In this document: in pieces, positions 34,501 to 47,800 of the stretch
Position numbering within the stretch: position 1 is the stretch's first letter
How the letters are laid out: every line of letters begins with the position of its first letter
Origin: Mesaphorura yosii
Taxonomy: Eukaryota > Arthropoda > Collembola > Poduromorpha > Tullbergiidae
DNA: 48,458 nt
Reading direction: 5' to 3'
Assembly: GCA_009869945.1 (NCBI GenBank)
Contig: WIXG01000491.1
Coordinates: forward strand, 1 to 48,458
Made by a program: the position numbers and the translations under genes
Notes under the pieces: model-generated
Seen by the model: the letters and a program-made list of their open reading frames with translations, nothing else
Database searches by the model: none
What the model was told of the DNA's origin: nothing

Positions 34501-35871
34501 ATTTTATGCTAATTGGTAGTTTCGTTTTATGTCTTTATTTCGTGCTGCTGCAATCTCTGCTAATGCCAAAAGACGAAAGTTCAAGACGCGGAGCAGAAAG
34601 TACAAAGAATTTGTTTAGATTTTCAGTCAACAAATTCGTAGCGTTTGCCTTTAGTTCGCTTTACAGAAAATGAGCGGGTTGTTCGCGTTTACGCATTAGG
34701 AAACGCATTCCTTGAGCCTTGAAGAAGACCGTTTATAATTCTTTTGTATTCCATTCGCTGTGAAGAAAGTTCCTTCACACTATCCATACCATGTTGATTT
34801 TGGCTGTTATTGACTGTCGTCTGGTATTTGGACTCATATTTTTTTTACTGTCGAGCACCACATCAAATAATGGCTCAAATTTTATTGAAAGAGTTCGAAC
34901 TCTCATTAATGAGGAACGATGGACCTGCATTAATATAGACAGATATATGTGATTTTTGTCTGAACAACGCGAGGCATGTTTTCTCCGGATCTGAATGAGT
35001 GGGATGACCATTGGGACGAAGTATCCGAATATCAAAAGTCATTTCTGGTACGTTTGTGTAAAGGAAAATTACTCGGAAACTAAAAGTGAAGGTGCATGTT
35101 GTAAAGCGTTTATAGCAGTCTTGTTCTTCGGTTCATCCATCGTTTCATGACATTTGCATTTCTACAAATGGGTTGGTTTCATTCGGTATTGCGAATAATT
35201 TTCAGCACACTTGTAAAACAAGTCACAGGAAACGGTATACAATTCGTTTTATGCACCAATTTTTCATTAAATCTCAGATTCTAATCAAATTGATTTTTTT
35301 ATATTTGCAGGAAGCTCAGCGCAGCGTCGGCGTCAGCGAGAAGATGAATAAAGTTCGTCGGTGGAAATGAAAATACTTTCTAAAAAAACAGGCACTCGAG
35401 GCAAAAATCCAGAGCCTGAGTTTGCTGTGTCGCGCTGTCGCTATCTGATCTCATGATTGAACTCACAGAAATAGATTCGGGACTTGATTGTCGATTCGGA
35501 AGGAAATACGACGTAGACACTGAGTTATGCTGAGTCATCTATTTATTAGTTCACAAATTGCAGAGTGTCAGAAGCAGAATTTTTGAAGTTATTACTTTGC
35601 TAAAAGTGCGAGTGATCTGCAAACTGTGTTTTCATGTTTTTGCAAAGGGGTTCGTTCATTTGTCAATCGTAAATGCGAAATAACCTCAACTAGACCAAAA
35701 TCGTAATTTATGACAAGGTGTAGTGCAACTTCAAGCGTTTAGTTTCACCGCAAACGCAAGTGCTTCTTCATCAGACAACCCAATTAATGACGGTGGTTGT
35801 GAAACTTTAACTGTTGTCGGTGCTCCACGCACGCAAGATATTACGGGTGTTGTGTGTAAAATGTTGTAATA
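28522..35871. other. Gene-free stretch before robo-B, probable regulatory and 5' UTR DNA
   Basis: About 7.3 kb without a gene I can support. 29.6-31.3 kb is richer in G+C and in short direct repeats, for example three tandem TCCGTGA-like units near 30658-30680 and GCCGTGCCGTG near 31240; it could contain the robo-B promoter and a non-coding first exon. A Cys-rich open frame at 29825-30205 is described under findings. No long repeat, tRNA or transposase was seen. Confidence 0.35.
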
Positions 35872-38800
35872 ATGAAATCGAAGCAAATTGCCGTCGTATT
35901 TTATATACCATGGATCTGGTGTGCAATTTTTGGCTGGATAGGAGTAGTCAAAGGTAAGTTGCGTTGTCGTACCCAAAACTCAAGCCCCGAACCGAACTTT
36001 TTCTTGGGGAAGCCGGTGTGCATTGAGCCTGTTCCGGCTGCAAGTTACCCCTTCCATTCGTTTCGTATTTGTGTTATGTTTCAATTTGCTCTCAACATTT
36101 TCTCTCTGCTTTTAATAGAGCATCATAATGTGTTTCATCCCAACCACCAAACTATTAAGTTTCTGCTCCTGCTGCTCGCTGTTGCTGGTGATTACTAAAT
36201 CAATGAATTCTACGAAAGAAATGAAACAGCCTTGGTTTCGGAGAGAAGCATCGGATTATTATTGTGTAGCTGGAGTGCTATTTACATTAAAGGCGCCGTA
36301 TTCCCATCCTGATCACAATTCCTCCGCTTTTTATAGCATAGGCTAAACAATTTATTTACTCTCGCCAGTCTCCTCTCTTTTGAATCGTCCTACCATTCGC
36401 CTTCACATCCCCTCGCATAATTACGGATGGCAGTACAAAGTACAAACAACCAGAAATACCACGTGAGTTGGAGGGCAAACTCGGCAAACTGACTAGCTAA
36501 AGTTTGTCTTGGAGTCTGAACTGAATGAAATTAATCTATATCATGTTATCGAACTGCAAGATGGTTTACTTCACATCTCGTTTGTTTCTCGGCAAGTTTG
36601 ACAAGTGTGGGAATATTGACGCCTTTTTATCTCCTAGCATGACTTGGGGACTGCAAAACAAACTACTCGTGAAGCTGCTAGGCCAAATGTTGACACCCTC
36701 ATTTTGCGAGGTTATGTTCTATTAGAACGGGATCTAGTGCGGCGAAGAGAACAGGAATAGGACTCAACTCTACGCTAGCAGGTTCTCAGATTGGGGCAGT
36801 GAAATCAATTATTGACAATGGTTCACCGGTTCGGCTAACTTGAATTGAAAGGGGCATGAAATGCTTTAAGGTAGATTCTTTGTGAAGTCCTTAGCCCTTG
36901 GAATGAGGAATTTCATGAGTAAACGTAAGTTATGCGAAAAATGTTTGTAATCATATCTTCATCTAGCATATGCGTCATTTCTGTAAGATCCACATATTGT
37001 CTTCGTCTAACCAACGATACATTTGAATACAACACTTAAAGTTGAGCTCATTGTTTCAAATAAACAAATCTTCAGTCACAGTGTCTGAAACATAAACACA
37101 GACACCAAGCTATTATTAAGAGCATTAATCTTTGTAGGTCATTCGTATTTATTAACGCTTAAGTAGTAGAAGCATTTAAATTGCTTTGATGCATGTTTCA
37201 TCGATCCATCTCCAGCTCCAGCGTGCAAATCCAACCCCATTCTTCGCCCTGTGAGAGCTGGAACAGGCAACAGTGAGAAGATTGAAGTGACGCCAGAGAA
37301 ATTTAAATAAATTGATGGTCCATGTCAGGCCATTATTCTTCCCCCATCGTTCCAGTAATAACCTCATCTGTAGCAGCAAACTGTCTGTTAGCAGTGCACT
37401 GCAAAGATTTGGTTTAACGATATCGTGACTGACATGTGCAAGCAACGAACAATTATTCTTGCGTGGGATTGTTATTCCAATATCACATGGTTTTAACAAG
37501 AGAATCAGCCAGAACAATTCACAACGATAATGCAGCCATAATTTACCAATGCGAGGGCTCAGTCACAGGAATTCAAGAATTCTGGGCTTTTTTTAATGTA
37601 TGAGCTGGGTATTGGACTGGAGATAATCTTTTAAGGGCTTTAAAACCACAAAGGCATTTCAGCTGCAGGAATTCTAGAATAAGACCAGTTCTCATCTCAG
37701 CAATTCTGAAGTAAACTGCGAAATATTTTATTGGATTAAGGTTGAATTAGAGATTAAGGGATCATTGCTATTTACTTTAACTTTACTAATGCATGCATCG
37801 ATGCAATGGAATGAGCTTCAGTCTGAAATTTGTTTACACAACCTAATCACGACATTGACTCATTCGCGAACGTTTTTGTAGACACAAGTCGAAAATATAC
37901 ATGATGCATTCGTTTGCAGGATTTGCAATTTCATTGAACAAACAATCAGTAGCCGAATTTCGAATCCGAGCAAGTGCGAATGTCTCCTGCTGCTTGACAA
38001 CTCCATGCAGGTTTTGTCGTTGTGCTACGACTGCCCGACATGCAATCTGGTCGTCGTCCTCAAATAATCAGTGCTCTCCAGCTAAGTTCGCCTTTGAAGT
38101 CAGGAACTACGACTAAAAGTTGGCGCCTGGTGTTTGTTAATAAATGTTCAATGATGAAAGCAAATCTTTTACCGCTGTCGGTCCTTCAAGTCATTGTACC
38201 TGTGATGAAAGTTGGCAATGAAGGCATGCGGGAAGCCACACAAATCAAGACGTTTCGTAATACAATGACTTTTGTTCCTGCCCCGCAGCATTCATTCAGG
38301 GCAGTTATGATTGTAGTACTCGTAGTTTATGAGACCATAAACTGATTCTGAGTGGTGGCCTCATTTCCTCCTTTGTTGACGGTGACATTTCGGAAGAAAT
38401 TAAATTTCTCTCAATATTGTTCCGAATTAGCGGACAACTTCTTGGACAAACTTCGGATGCGGCCTTTGTGGACTCTTGCAAAAGAAATGTGGTTCTTATT
38501 AATTTCTCTGCTCCCTCTTCGGATTTGGCTCAAAGTTTGTACACGCCAGTTCTAGTTCTAGGTCTTGTTACAGTCAAATCTGCTCAGTTATTCTGTGTCG
38601 CCTACGTGCGCGTAGGAAATCGTCATGTCATTAACAAATCGGGCGGGGTAAATCTGAAAGACATTTTAAATTGCATAGAAGTTAAAATTCAGCACACGCA
38701 CAGCGTTCACAGGAGACGAATCGAAACAGCAGAAGTTTGAAAGAATCGGCGAGGGGACCCGGCATAATCGCATGAGAACGACAGGGACTTCTTGACTTCT

Positions 38801-41800
38801 AGTCGTACAGTCTTACTTTCCAGTTCATGTTCATATTTCTTCCTTTATGCCTTCGCTTTTGTTATTTGCTTTGGTTCTACTCACGCAGTTTTACAAAAGG
38901 TAATGACGAAAATATAGGTAGAAATTACATTTACCCGTGCTTTACAAAAGAAGGCGTAAAGAATTCATTCACAAAGCTAGTCGCTACAATGTAGTCAATG
39001 AGTCAACGTCGAAGGTAGATTTTTCTTTGCTAAACCCAAGCCAGCCAGGGCCAGGTTCTATTTATTTACATTAGAAAGAAAGAAAAGGCACCCGCAGATT
39101 GAAGTCAGTCGGTGTGTATTCGGATTCGGAAATGTGTATCACATTAACTATTTTGCCATTCCTATTAGTATTATTACTGCTTGCGTTAGCGTTGGTTGGT
39201 CTTTCGCCTTTGTCGTTCAAGAGTACAACGCATTGCAAAGCGAATTATACAGGTACAACGGGAGAGTTCTCACATCATGCTGATGGGGAGCATTTGTTGA
39301 GGAAGAAAGGCATTTCTCGTGTTCTGCACACAGAATTATTCGATTCCCCAACTTCCCAGTCGCAGTTCAGTTGTAGTGGCATGGTACGGTATAATTTTTA
39401 GTGAATGAGCACAAGCAGAGTCGTGGAGTCAAAAGAAGACGAAGGAATATTACCCTCTCTCTGGAAATTAGATTTTTTCTTCGCCGTACTTCCTCCTTCC
39501 TCGTTCGTCTTTCCCATTACCTTATGCACTTCTTTCACGCGCGAAACTCACTGCACTGGCATGACTGCTTTCTCCCCAATATTTCTACCTTCCGTCTTCC
39601 GTGAGCATTCTGGCAGGCTCGACTGTTCTGTCTCGTACTCCCTCCTCCAAGTGCAACCGTGTTTTGTGCGCTTTTCGGCTGCACTTTTAAATCAGCCATT
39701 CATACATTGCGATTACACGGTCATGCATGTTTCAGAATATTTCGTAGTTCCTGGATGACAGTAACAGATTTTTGCAGTTCCCGAAAAATCGTAAATCGCC
39801 TACCTGAGAAATAACTTTGTCCCGATGTCGGGTCATAAGTAAAGATTTTACAGATTGACGGGACTGATTAAACAATAAAAGCTAACGAACATAAGCATGT
39901 AATGTTAATAATGTATGCAGACTTGGGAGAAGGAGAACTCACGTGCTTTTTAAGGAAGACATTTGATCCTTGCGCAAGTGTTACGAGGCTTCTGTTTCTT
40001 ATGATTTACTCCTCCGCACGTAATAAACACCACAGCGTGCTGCAGTTTCGATCCGTGTAGTGCCTTCTGTACTTTCTATTCGCACGCAATCCCGTGCAGT
40101 ACAGAGATCTTCACCTCCCCTTTCCCATTCCAGAGCATTTCTTTGGCAGTAACTAGCAGAACAGCAGCACTTTGTTTCATTTTCACGTTTTCTTCAATTT
40201 CCGTAAATCATGCGAGTGCGAATGCAGCAAGTCCAGTCACCCCATCGCATTTATAATTCCTGGCTGCTGCCAACCCCAGCTCGGTGCGCGTTGCTGTTGT
40301 CGTGCGGTGCGGTGCGGTGCTTGCCCTCGCGTCCAGGTTCAAGACGGAACGGTGAGGACGAGAGTAATGAGAATGTCTACGCTCAACAATTTGGTGAGAG
40401 CAGGGGAAAAGTGCAATTTACAAGTTTTTACACGCCTCAACACATTTGGCGTACAAAATATCGCATTGCTCGTGTGAGAACAAAATGCAGCTGTAAATTT
40501 AAGAAACACAAACACTGCAGAGCGAACTTCATTTCACATCAAGATAAACTTGAAAAAAGAACTCGGGTTGCAATCCATCTTGTGTTGTTGGTGAACTTGA
40601 AATTTATACCGGCTCACATGCGCACAGCGCATGTGAGTTCACACTTGGCTTCCTATGATAATGTAATAATAGTGGTTAGATTGCGCATGTTCCTCCAGAG
40701 CCAACGATAGGCTAAGATATCACCTGCGGCTTGCAATTGGAATCAAACAGTATAGAAATTATTAATTACATGTTACGTTGCTGTACATGAGCATGAGCAA
40801 TGAGGGTAGGGCAGGCAATGAGTAATCTGCTTTTCCATGAAAAGTGCGTGTGCAATGGCACATCTCACCACACATTTGTCCGCAATTATTTTAATTAAAC
40901 CATTGTTGAAATAAAGCAGATCTCATCGTCGGAGTGAAATTGAGGAAGTAAGGTTAACTGCGTTTGATGATGGAATTTGCGTTCATGCAAACCAACATAC
41001 CTCTGGAAGAATTCAGTGTGCAAAAGCGCACTCCAAACTCCAAATGGAATTTATGAATTTGCCAGGCAGTTTGAATTTACACATACGCATCCTTTGCACA
41101 AGTTCGCAGCTGACTTTAATTAGCGATGCTTACATGAGTTCTGGAATTTGATTTCCTTTTAATATGTTTATAAAACTGAACTTGGTGTGTATATTTTACT
41201 CATCTTGTTGCCTTTTCATCTCATGAATAAACAGACGAAATTACTTCACTCGACTTGAGTTCATATTTGCAGTTGACAACTTTCCTATCTACGAGTACGA
41301 CAAAATTCTGCTCCTTGCAGTGTATGAAATTAAGTAATAATTAGATAATTTCACGGCTCAGTACATTTCACGCATGCGTTGATCTTGAGATTGAATTAAG
41401 AGAAGAGCTTTGCTTCAAACTGTGCGGGCAGACATTGAAGTAGCCGCATGGGTCCTTCTTATGTACTCCTTGATCCGTGCTTTACTTGCTCAACGTGTTG
41501 TCCATTCCATTTCCAATTTCCATGTCCAATGAAAGACGGTCTTGTACTTTTCAGGGCCTAAACCAAACTCAAGTATAAAGTTTGCATTCAGAACTGAGAA
41601 CGAGCTCCAACTGAACAATAGCTTCTTTCATGATTCCAGACGCCATGTCGGGCCAGACATCACCGGCGTGTCTTTTGATGAAGGCCCATATTTTAAAAAA
41701 TTCATATCAACTTCTGTAGAAGTTACCATCATTAAGATAAGCTCACCCTCATCCCTTCGTTTCCAAGTAATCTTTATTAGCCTCCTAAATAAACTGAAGG

Positions 41801-44800
41801 ACTCGATAATGTCAACATCAAACCCCAAAGTCTCGCTCTCGGTTTACATTTCATGCTGCTTCACACTTCACTGCAGAGTCCAGTGCGTGCCGAGAGCAGT
41901 CTTCACGACAAATGATAACCTCCGTTCATAAAAATTGAGCCCTGATCTCAAATCATCACATCCGCTGTCGCCATCCACGTATTTACGCTTCAGGGGAGAC
42001 GCCATTTGGCCATAAATCAATTTAAGAGATCGTGTAATTTCAGATAACCATTGAATACTGACAGCGATGAATAATAATTAATGGGTCGAACAATTCCTTC
42101 CATGTTTCTGTTGACAGCGACCGGCTACTTTTCTCTAAGTATGTATCTTCCTAGACCTTGTTTACGGGCAGAAAAATCCAGCTACAGCTTTTGCAATTAT
42201 CAAAACTTCGAAATTGGGCTAATGTTATAGGTGACATCATTTCAACCTTGTAATAATATCCTGTTTTTCTGGTATTGTATGATAACAGGCGATAGACGAT
42301 TGCGATAGCTCCAACAGCACGCCTGATTCCTAGAAAGTTGAAAGATTCTTCTGAAATTAAGCTTATTACATCGACATATTATGTGACAAGTCAAAATCAA
42401 TGTAAACCTTTGTGCAAACTGTAAATTCGTCGGAGCTTTGTGCTCGCTTCATAAATATGGCATGCTCTCGCACTGCCCTTCAGTGACTCTGATTCTGATG
42501 AAGACATCGGGGCGTAAACCCATGCGATATTTAGCATCTGTGCTTTCCTCCACAATAATTTAATAAATCATTAGATGCAGTTGAACGCTGGATGTTGGAG
42601 AAACAAATAATTGCGTTGCGATCTCGCGGATGATGAGATAATTCGTTGTGGCAGAGTCAGAGCAAGAGTAATATTATGAGTAGGGTTCAGAATTGAGGAG
42701 GGTGAACGAAATGGCGATGGGAAAGACAGAATTCTTCCTGAAGGATGAAGTCTTGAATGATCTTGCCGTCTCTCCCACTCGTCTTTACCCTTAAATTGAT
42801 TTTAATCATCGTTTTTGGCACCAAAAGACATGCCTCACGCACTTCACTTCAGCGGACGGATGATGTTGGTTTTTCGCTTATTGCTTGCTAACAACGTGGT
42901 GAGGCATTGCATCGGAAGAATGCAAGTTTGTGGCATGCCCTGCACTCACAATACCGGTGCAGGATAGATAAAATGTAAACCCTGGCCCGACCGATGAAAA
43001 AATCGATGCTACATTTCTCATGTCAAAGAATTTACTGTTTACTTTCTCTATCTTGTCTCCTTCCTCCTCTTTTCCTTCATTGACGCACTTTCATTTTCTA
43101 TCTATCAAACAAAATACGAGAAAGAAGATGTCTTTCTTATTTTATGAGACATAAAGTAAATCGAAAATAGTGCAGAGGGTGGATTGTGCATTGGCGGAAT
43201 AAACGCAGAGCTGCTTTGCCAGGGGAAAATCTAATCAAATGCTCTCGGTGTTCCCGTTCCTCTTCCTGTTCCGTGTTCCATGTGGTTCGATCATGTAAAG
43301 TGTGAAATTGTTTTCCCTTTCCAATAATGTAATTCGATCACCGCACTGCTCTGATCTCAATGTTTGTGAAGACATGAAAAAGGACGCTTTTCGTTGACTG
43401 GACTTGGGCTGAAGTTCATTGAGCCCGCTGTGATGTGTGGCTTGGCATAATTTGTAAAACACAAACCACATTTTCCCACTCCTGTCGCGTTGGCGTAATT
43501 CTAAGTTAAGGGTTCCAGTTCGTTTGTTCCATTTATTACACCGCATGGCGAGCTTGGCCTGTACTTGATTAGATTGCTAATTCTCAGCTTTGAGCGCAAT
43601 TTGTCTCAACTTCAAACGCAGCGTGTTGTAGCAGCTCCGTATTCGCTTGTTTTACAGCTCAAACTGGTTTTAAACCGATTCACCTGAGAATTTTTTTATC
43701 TTGCGCTCAGGTTTTCAACCCCCTGCTGAACTTACAAAACGCGTAAAACGAAAGGTGTAGTTTACTACAAACTGGTGCTGGAAGAAGCATGGCGCTATGT
43801 CTGACACAGGAAAGTGCGCATTACGGATAAGAGTCCACGTTCACTGTTTCAGAAACATTGTTTTCTCATTATTTGATAAAAATCGTATCACAAGTTGTAC
43901 GCAGAGTAGAATTAATAATCGTACGCTTCGCTGGCATCGCTGGATTAATCACACTCATGAAATTCAATGCCGGGCATAATTCTATGACGTAGTTCAGGGC
44001 AATGCTGCAATTTTAGGCAGAATCCTGTAATTGAGTTTGAATCGAAGCATTCTGGTGCGCCAGATTCGTTTGAGATATCGATCTCAATGTTATTTAACTG
44101 GCACTTACAAGCATGAGCACTCACGATCAATTTAAAAGGATAAAGTTCAACCCGCGAGGCGAGTGCACCGAAAAAAGTCTGATAATGATACGATACGTCA
44201 AATTTACAAGCTACAATTTACTTTATTGAATTGAATATTAAGTACAGCTGCCAGGTGACGTGAGTCCGGGATAAATTGCCTGGCTCACTTCAGGCTATTT
44301 TTATAACGATTTCATTGTTTCTAATTTATATCCCTATTCTCTTAATTACAGGTCAACATCGTTCACCACGAATTACCGAGCACCCCAAAGATATTCTTGT
44401 CAAGCGGAATGAGCCGACGACGCTCAATTGCAAAGCTGAAGGGAAGCCGGAGCCGACGATTGAATGGTACAAAGACGGCGAGCTGCAAAGCCCGTCCAAC
44501 GATGGTCGGCGCATTTTCCTTCCTGGTGGCGATCTATTCTTCTTGAGCGTGTCAGATGGCAAGAAGGAGTCGGACAGCGGAATTTATTGGTGTATTGCGA
44601 GGAATTCCATCGGAGTGGTTCAAAGTCGTAACGCGTCGTTACAAGTTGGAGGTATGCAGTTAAAGCTTGATTTCTGTATTTACATGAAGTGATTGAGTAG
44701 TATGCCCTTAAAAGGCAGCAGTTAATGGACCGGCCCAGGTCTCATCTTCGAGAATCCCAACGGGGTCTGCACATCGTGATTCATGAGTCCCTTGAGCGAC

Positions 44801-47800
44801 TTTCCAGCTGACCGTACAGTTCTAATAGGTCTAAAGTCCTAGCACTGCACTGCTTCAGTGTTGCAAGTCTCTTTCCATATTCCATTTGCTGTTTCTCGTT
44901 GAAGCATTAAGCATTTAGGAAGAAACTCTGAAACTCGGATTCAGCACTTCCTTTGCAAAAGTAAAACGCAAGAAAGTTGATAGGGCCGAAAGAATACTCT
45001 TGATTTTTTCATTTTCCACATTTATTTTTTGCTACTGTGAAAACCTAAATTGAAAAATCGAGACTGCTGGGAAATAGCATACATAAGTGAAGAAGGAATG
45101 GAATGTAAGCCCAAATATGTAAATGATCTTGTTCCATTGCAAATGAATTCCAATTCATTCATCTCACATGTTGCAGCTGTTGCTCATATTTCTTAATTTA
45201 TGTTGGTCGAATTCACCTCACCTTTCCAGTCTGTAGTTCATTGAAAGCTTATCCAATGTGCGAACTGCACTGCAAAACTGTATCATTGTGCATATAAGAA
45301 ACTTAAAAAGCTCACGGAATCCGAACCGCTGAAGCACGATTTAATCAAGCCTGAATTTCGATCACTATCACCCAATTAATTCTGTGTCATATGAAGCAGA
45401 TGCAATTGCATTCAGTTCGTGATCGTAACGCCCTAGCCCTATGTTGTAAAGTCTCGCCTTATGAAGTGTTTCAGATTGAAAGGTTGTATGATCGAAATCT
45501 GGCGAGAGGAACTGTGTATCTGAAATCTGGGTGCACCGGGTGTTTATTACGACCCTTGCGCCTTGCCGTTTGTAGTGCAGCTTGACAATTTACTTGCTTT
45601 ATGGCTCATTAACTGAATTTTTCGCTTATGCCAATAGTTAAAGTTCTCTGCATAGGAAATGAAGCCTGCATTGAAGAGCAGTCTCTCTTCTGACACGACA
45701 TAAATGAAAAATGATGACTTTAATTAAATATTGCAATATGGCAGTGGCAGTGGCAGTAGAGTGTATGTGCATTTCATAGCTCCGAAATTTCAAAGCTAAA
45801 GTTTGTGCTTACTGTATTCTGAACGAATTTTGAGCCCTCTTGCGTGCAATGCCATGGCCCGCCAAAAGTAAAGTTGAATGATCTCGCGATGTCATTTCTA
45901 ATTTAGTTATTTACACTTCTGGCCAAACCCACGTGCATGAAATAAATCTGCAAGCGGACGTGTATACTCAGTGGCATGCCAGTGCTGTGGAATTAATTTG
46001 CACGTAGCCGCATGTCTGGAGAAATGTTGACGTACCGTAGCTTGCAGGGCTGAAATGATATTTTGTTGACACATCTCAAGTCAACTCTAACCCAGCGAGC
46101 TCGATAAACGCTTCCTTTTTCATGTTTTCGTGCAAACAATCTGTTCCTTTCACTCTCTCGTCATTATCTGCCATTGACATTCGTATCCTGCCGTATCATG
46201 TCCTCTGACTATGCACTGAGTGAATCATGGATTTGTGATGCACGAAATAGTGTTTGACAAATTCTGAAGATTAACTTGTGTTATGAGCTGCAGCGAGTAT
46301 GAAATCATCTGCGTCAGATTCGCTTACGCACACGCACCACGAAATGAAGTTAACTTTTTGTATCTCATCCAAGTTCATAATTCTTCTTGAAAAAATTTGG
46401 CAACCACAAAAAATTAAATATTTTGCGAGTTCTGCTGTATACTGTATGAATGGGCTCATAATTCCATAAATCATCTCCGCATGAATGGGAATCCAGAAAG
46501 TTCGCGTTCGGCATGAGAATGAGCAAGCTCACAGCTGACTCGCATCAAAAGTATACAAAATACAAAGTTAAAAGCGAAACGTAAACGAGGAATATTTTAA
46601 TGAAAGTGTCACAAACATGAGCGAAATGCGGTGGTGGGTGTTTTCGTTACAATTATTTGCCACTTTGCGGTTGGATTAAACGAAGCCGAAGGAGCGAGTC
46701 TGCCAGTTGCCAGTAACAAGTTTCTTGGCAGTAAATCTTTGACTGCGGACTTTATTCACCATAAAGATCCACAGTTTCTTAATTGGATAACTTTTGGTAT
46801 GCGTAAATTATTCGTTCACGCCTCAAATAATTGGTTGTAATTTACAGCTGCAACACGTGTCGCCAAAATTGGCAATAAAATTAGGAAATAATGAGTTTTC
46901 AGACAACAGCAACCTTTTTGGTTTCGAGTGCTTCAACTCTTCAACGAATGTTCGACTCTTGTTTACTTTTATGCCTGCTACATGAGTTTGTTTTTCTTCT
47001 ATTGCAGTGATACGAGATGATTTCCGTGTTCTTCCACAGAGTACTAATGTGCTAGTCGGCGAAACTGCAGTCTTCAAATGCCAGTCACCCCGCGGGACTC
47101 CCGAGCCTCAAATTTTATGGCAAAAGGCTGGCCATAGTGTCGATACCCGACTTGCAAGGTAAGCAAGAAGCAGTCTTGCCTCTTGCTTTTATGAACGAGC
47201 CTTGTTTCTAAACATCGCCGTCATTTTCTCTTATACAGCAGTCGGATTCAAACCGTCGAGGGAGGAAATCTGGTCATCAAAGATGCAAAGTTAACAGATG
47301 CTGGCCAGTATCAATGTTTGGCAATCAATATCGCCGGAACCAGGGCGTCTCCAGAAGTAACGCTGGCTGTCAATCGTGAGTCTCGAGTTTCTCAATCACG
47401 TTAATCACGTTGATCAGGTACTCTCAAGCTGCGGTCTTTACTTAACAGAAAAGCCATACTTCAGATCCGAGCCCAGGGACGTGACCGTGTTAGTTGGAGA
47501 CTCTGCAATATTTCATTGCGAGGTCGACGGCGCTCCTACTCCGGCAGTTCGATGGTATCGACAAGAAGCTCAAATGCCCAAAGAACATGAACGAATTGGC
47601 AATAGTCTCAGGATAAAAGAGACACGTCAAGAAGATGAAGGACTTTATTTTTGTCAAGTCGAGAACTCCGTTGGAACCATTCGGGCTTCGACTTTGCTCA
47701 GTGTACACTGTAAGTTGAGTCTTTTAATGCTTTGCTATGTGTGAGTGTTCTCTCTCTAACGTAATGAGGCGCAATATGTGAAGTTAGAGATGAAATCGGT

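Larger units (their letters stand above)
35954..44351. other. 8.4-kb first coding intron of robo-B
   Basis: This phase 1 intron separates the signal-peptide exon from Ig1. The donor is GTAAGT and the acceptor ATTACAG. I see no gene inside except a possible alternative first exon at 39132-39252. It contains a GTGCG tandem repeat near 40300-40320 and a short perfect palindrome at 40613-40637. Large 5' introns in guidance receptor genes commonly hold enhancers; none can be named from the sequence. Confidence 0.7.

Noticed and set aside
21650..35345. Similar sequences after a TGCAG acceptor at 21656 and 35311 (GAAGC, CAGCGCAG)
   Set aside because: The match is about 15 bases, the downstream frames diverge at once, and neither has a plausible partner exon.
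37955..37980. TTCGAATCC resembling a tRNA B box
   Set aside because: No matching A box or cloverleaf stems upstream.
46612..46799. Signal-like ATG frame followed by a phase 1 donor in the Ig1-Ig2 intron of robo-B
   Set aside because: The ATG frame stops after 20 codons, the open frame reaching the donor has no ATG and no convincing acceptor, and robo-A shows no equivalent.
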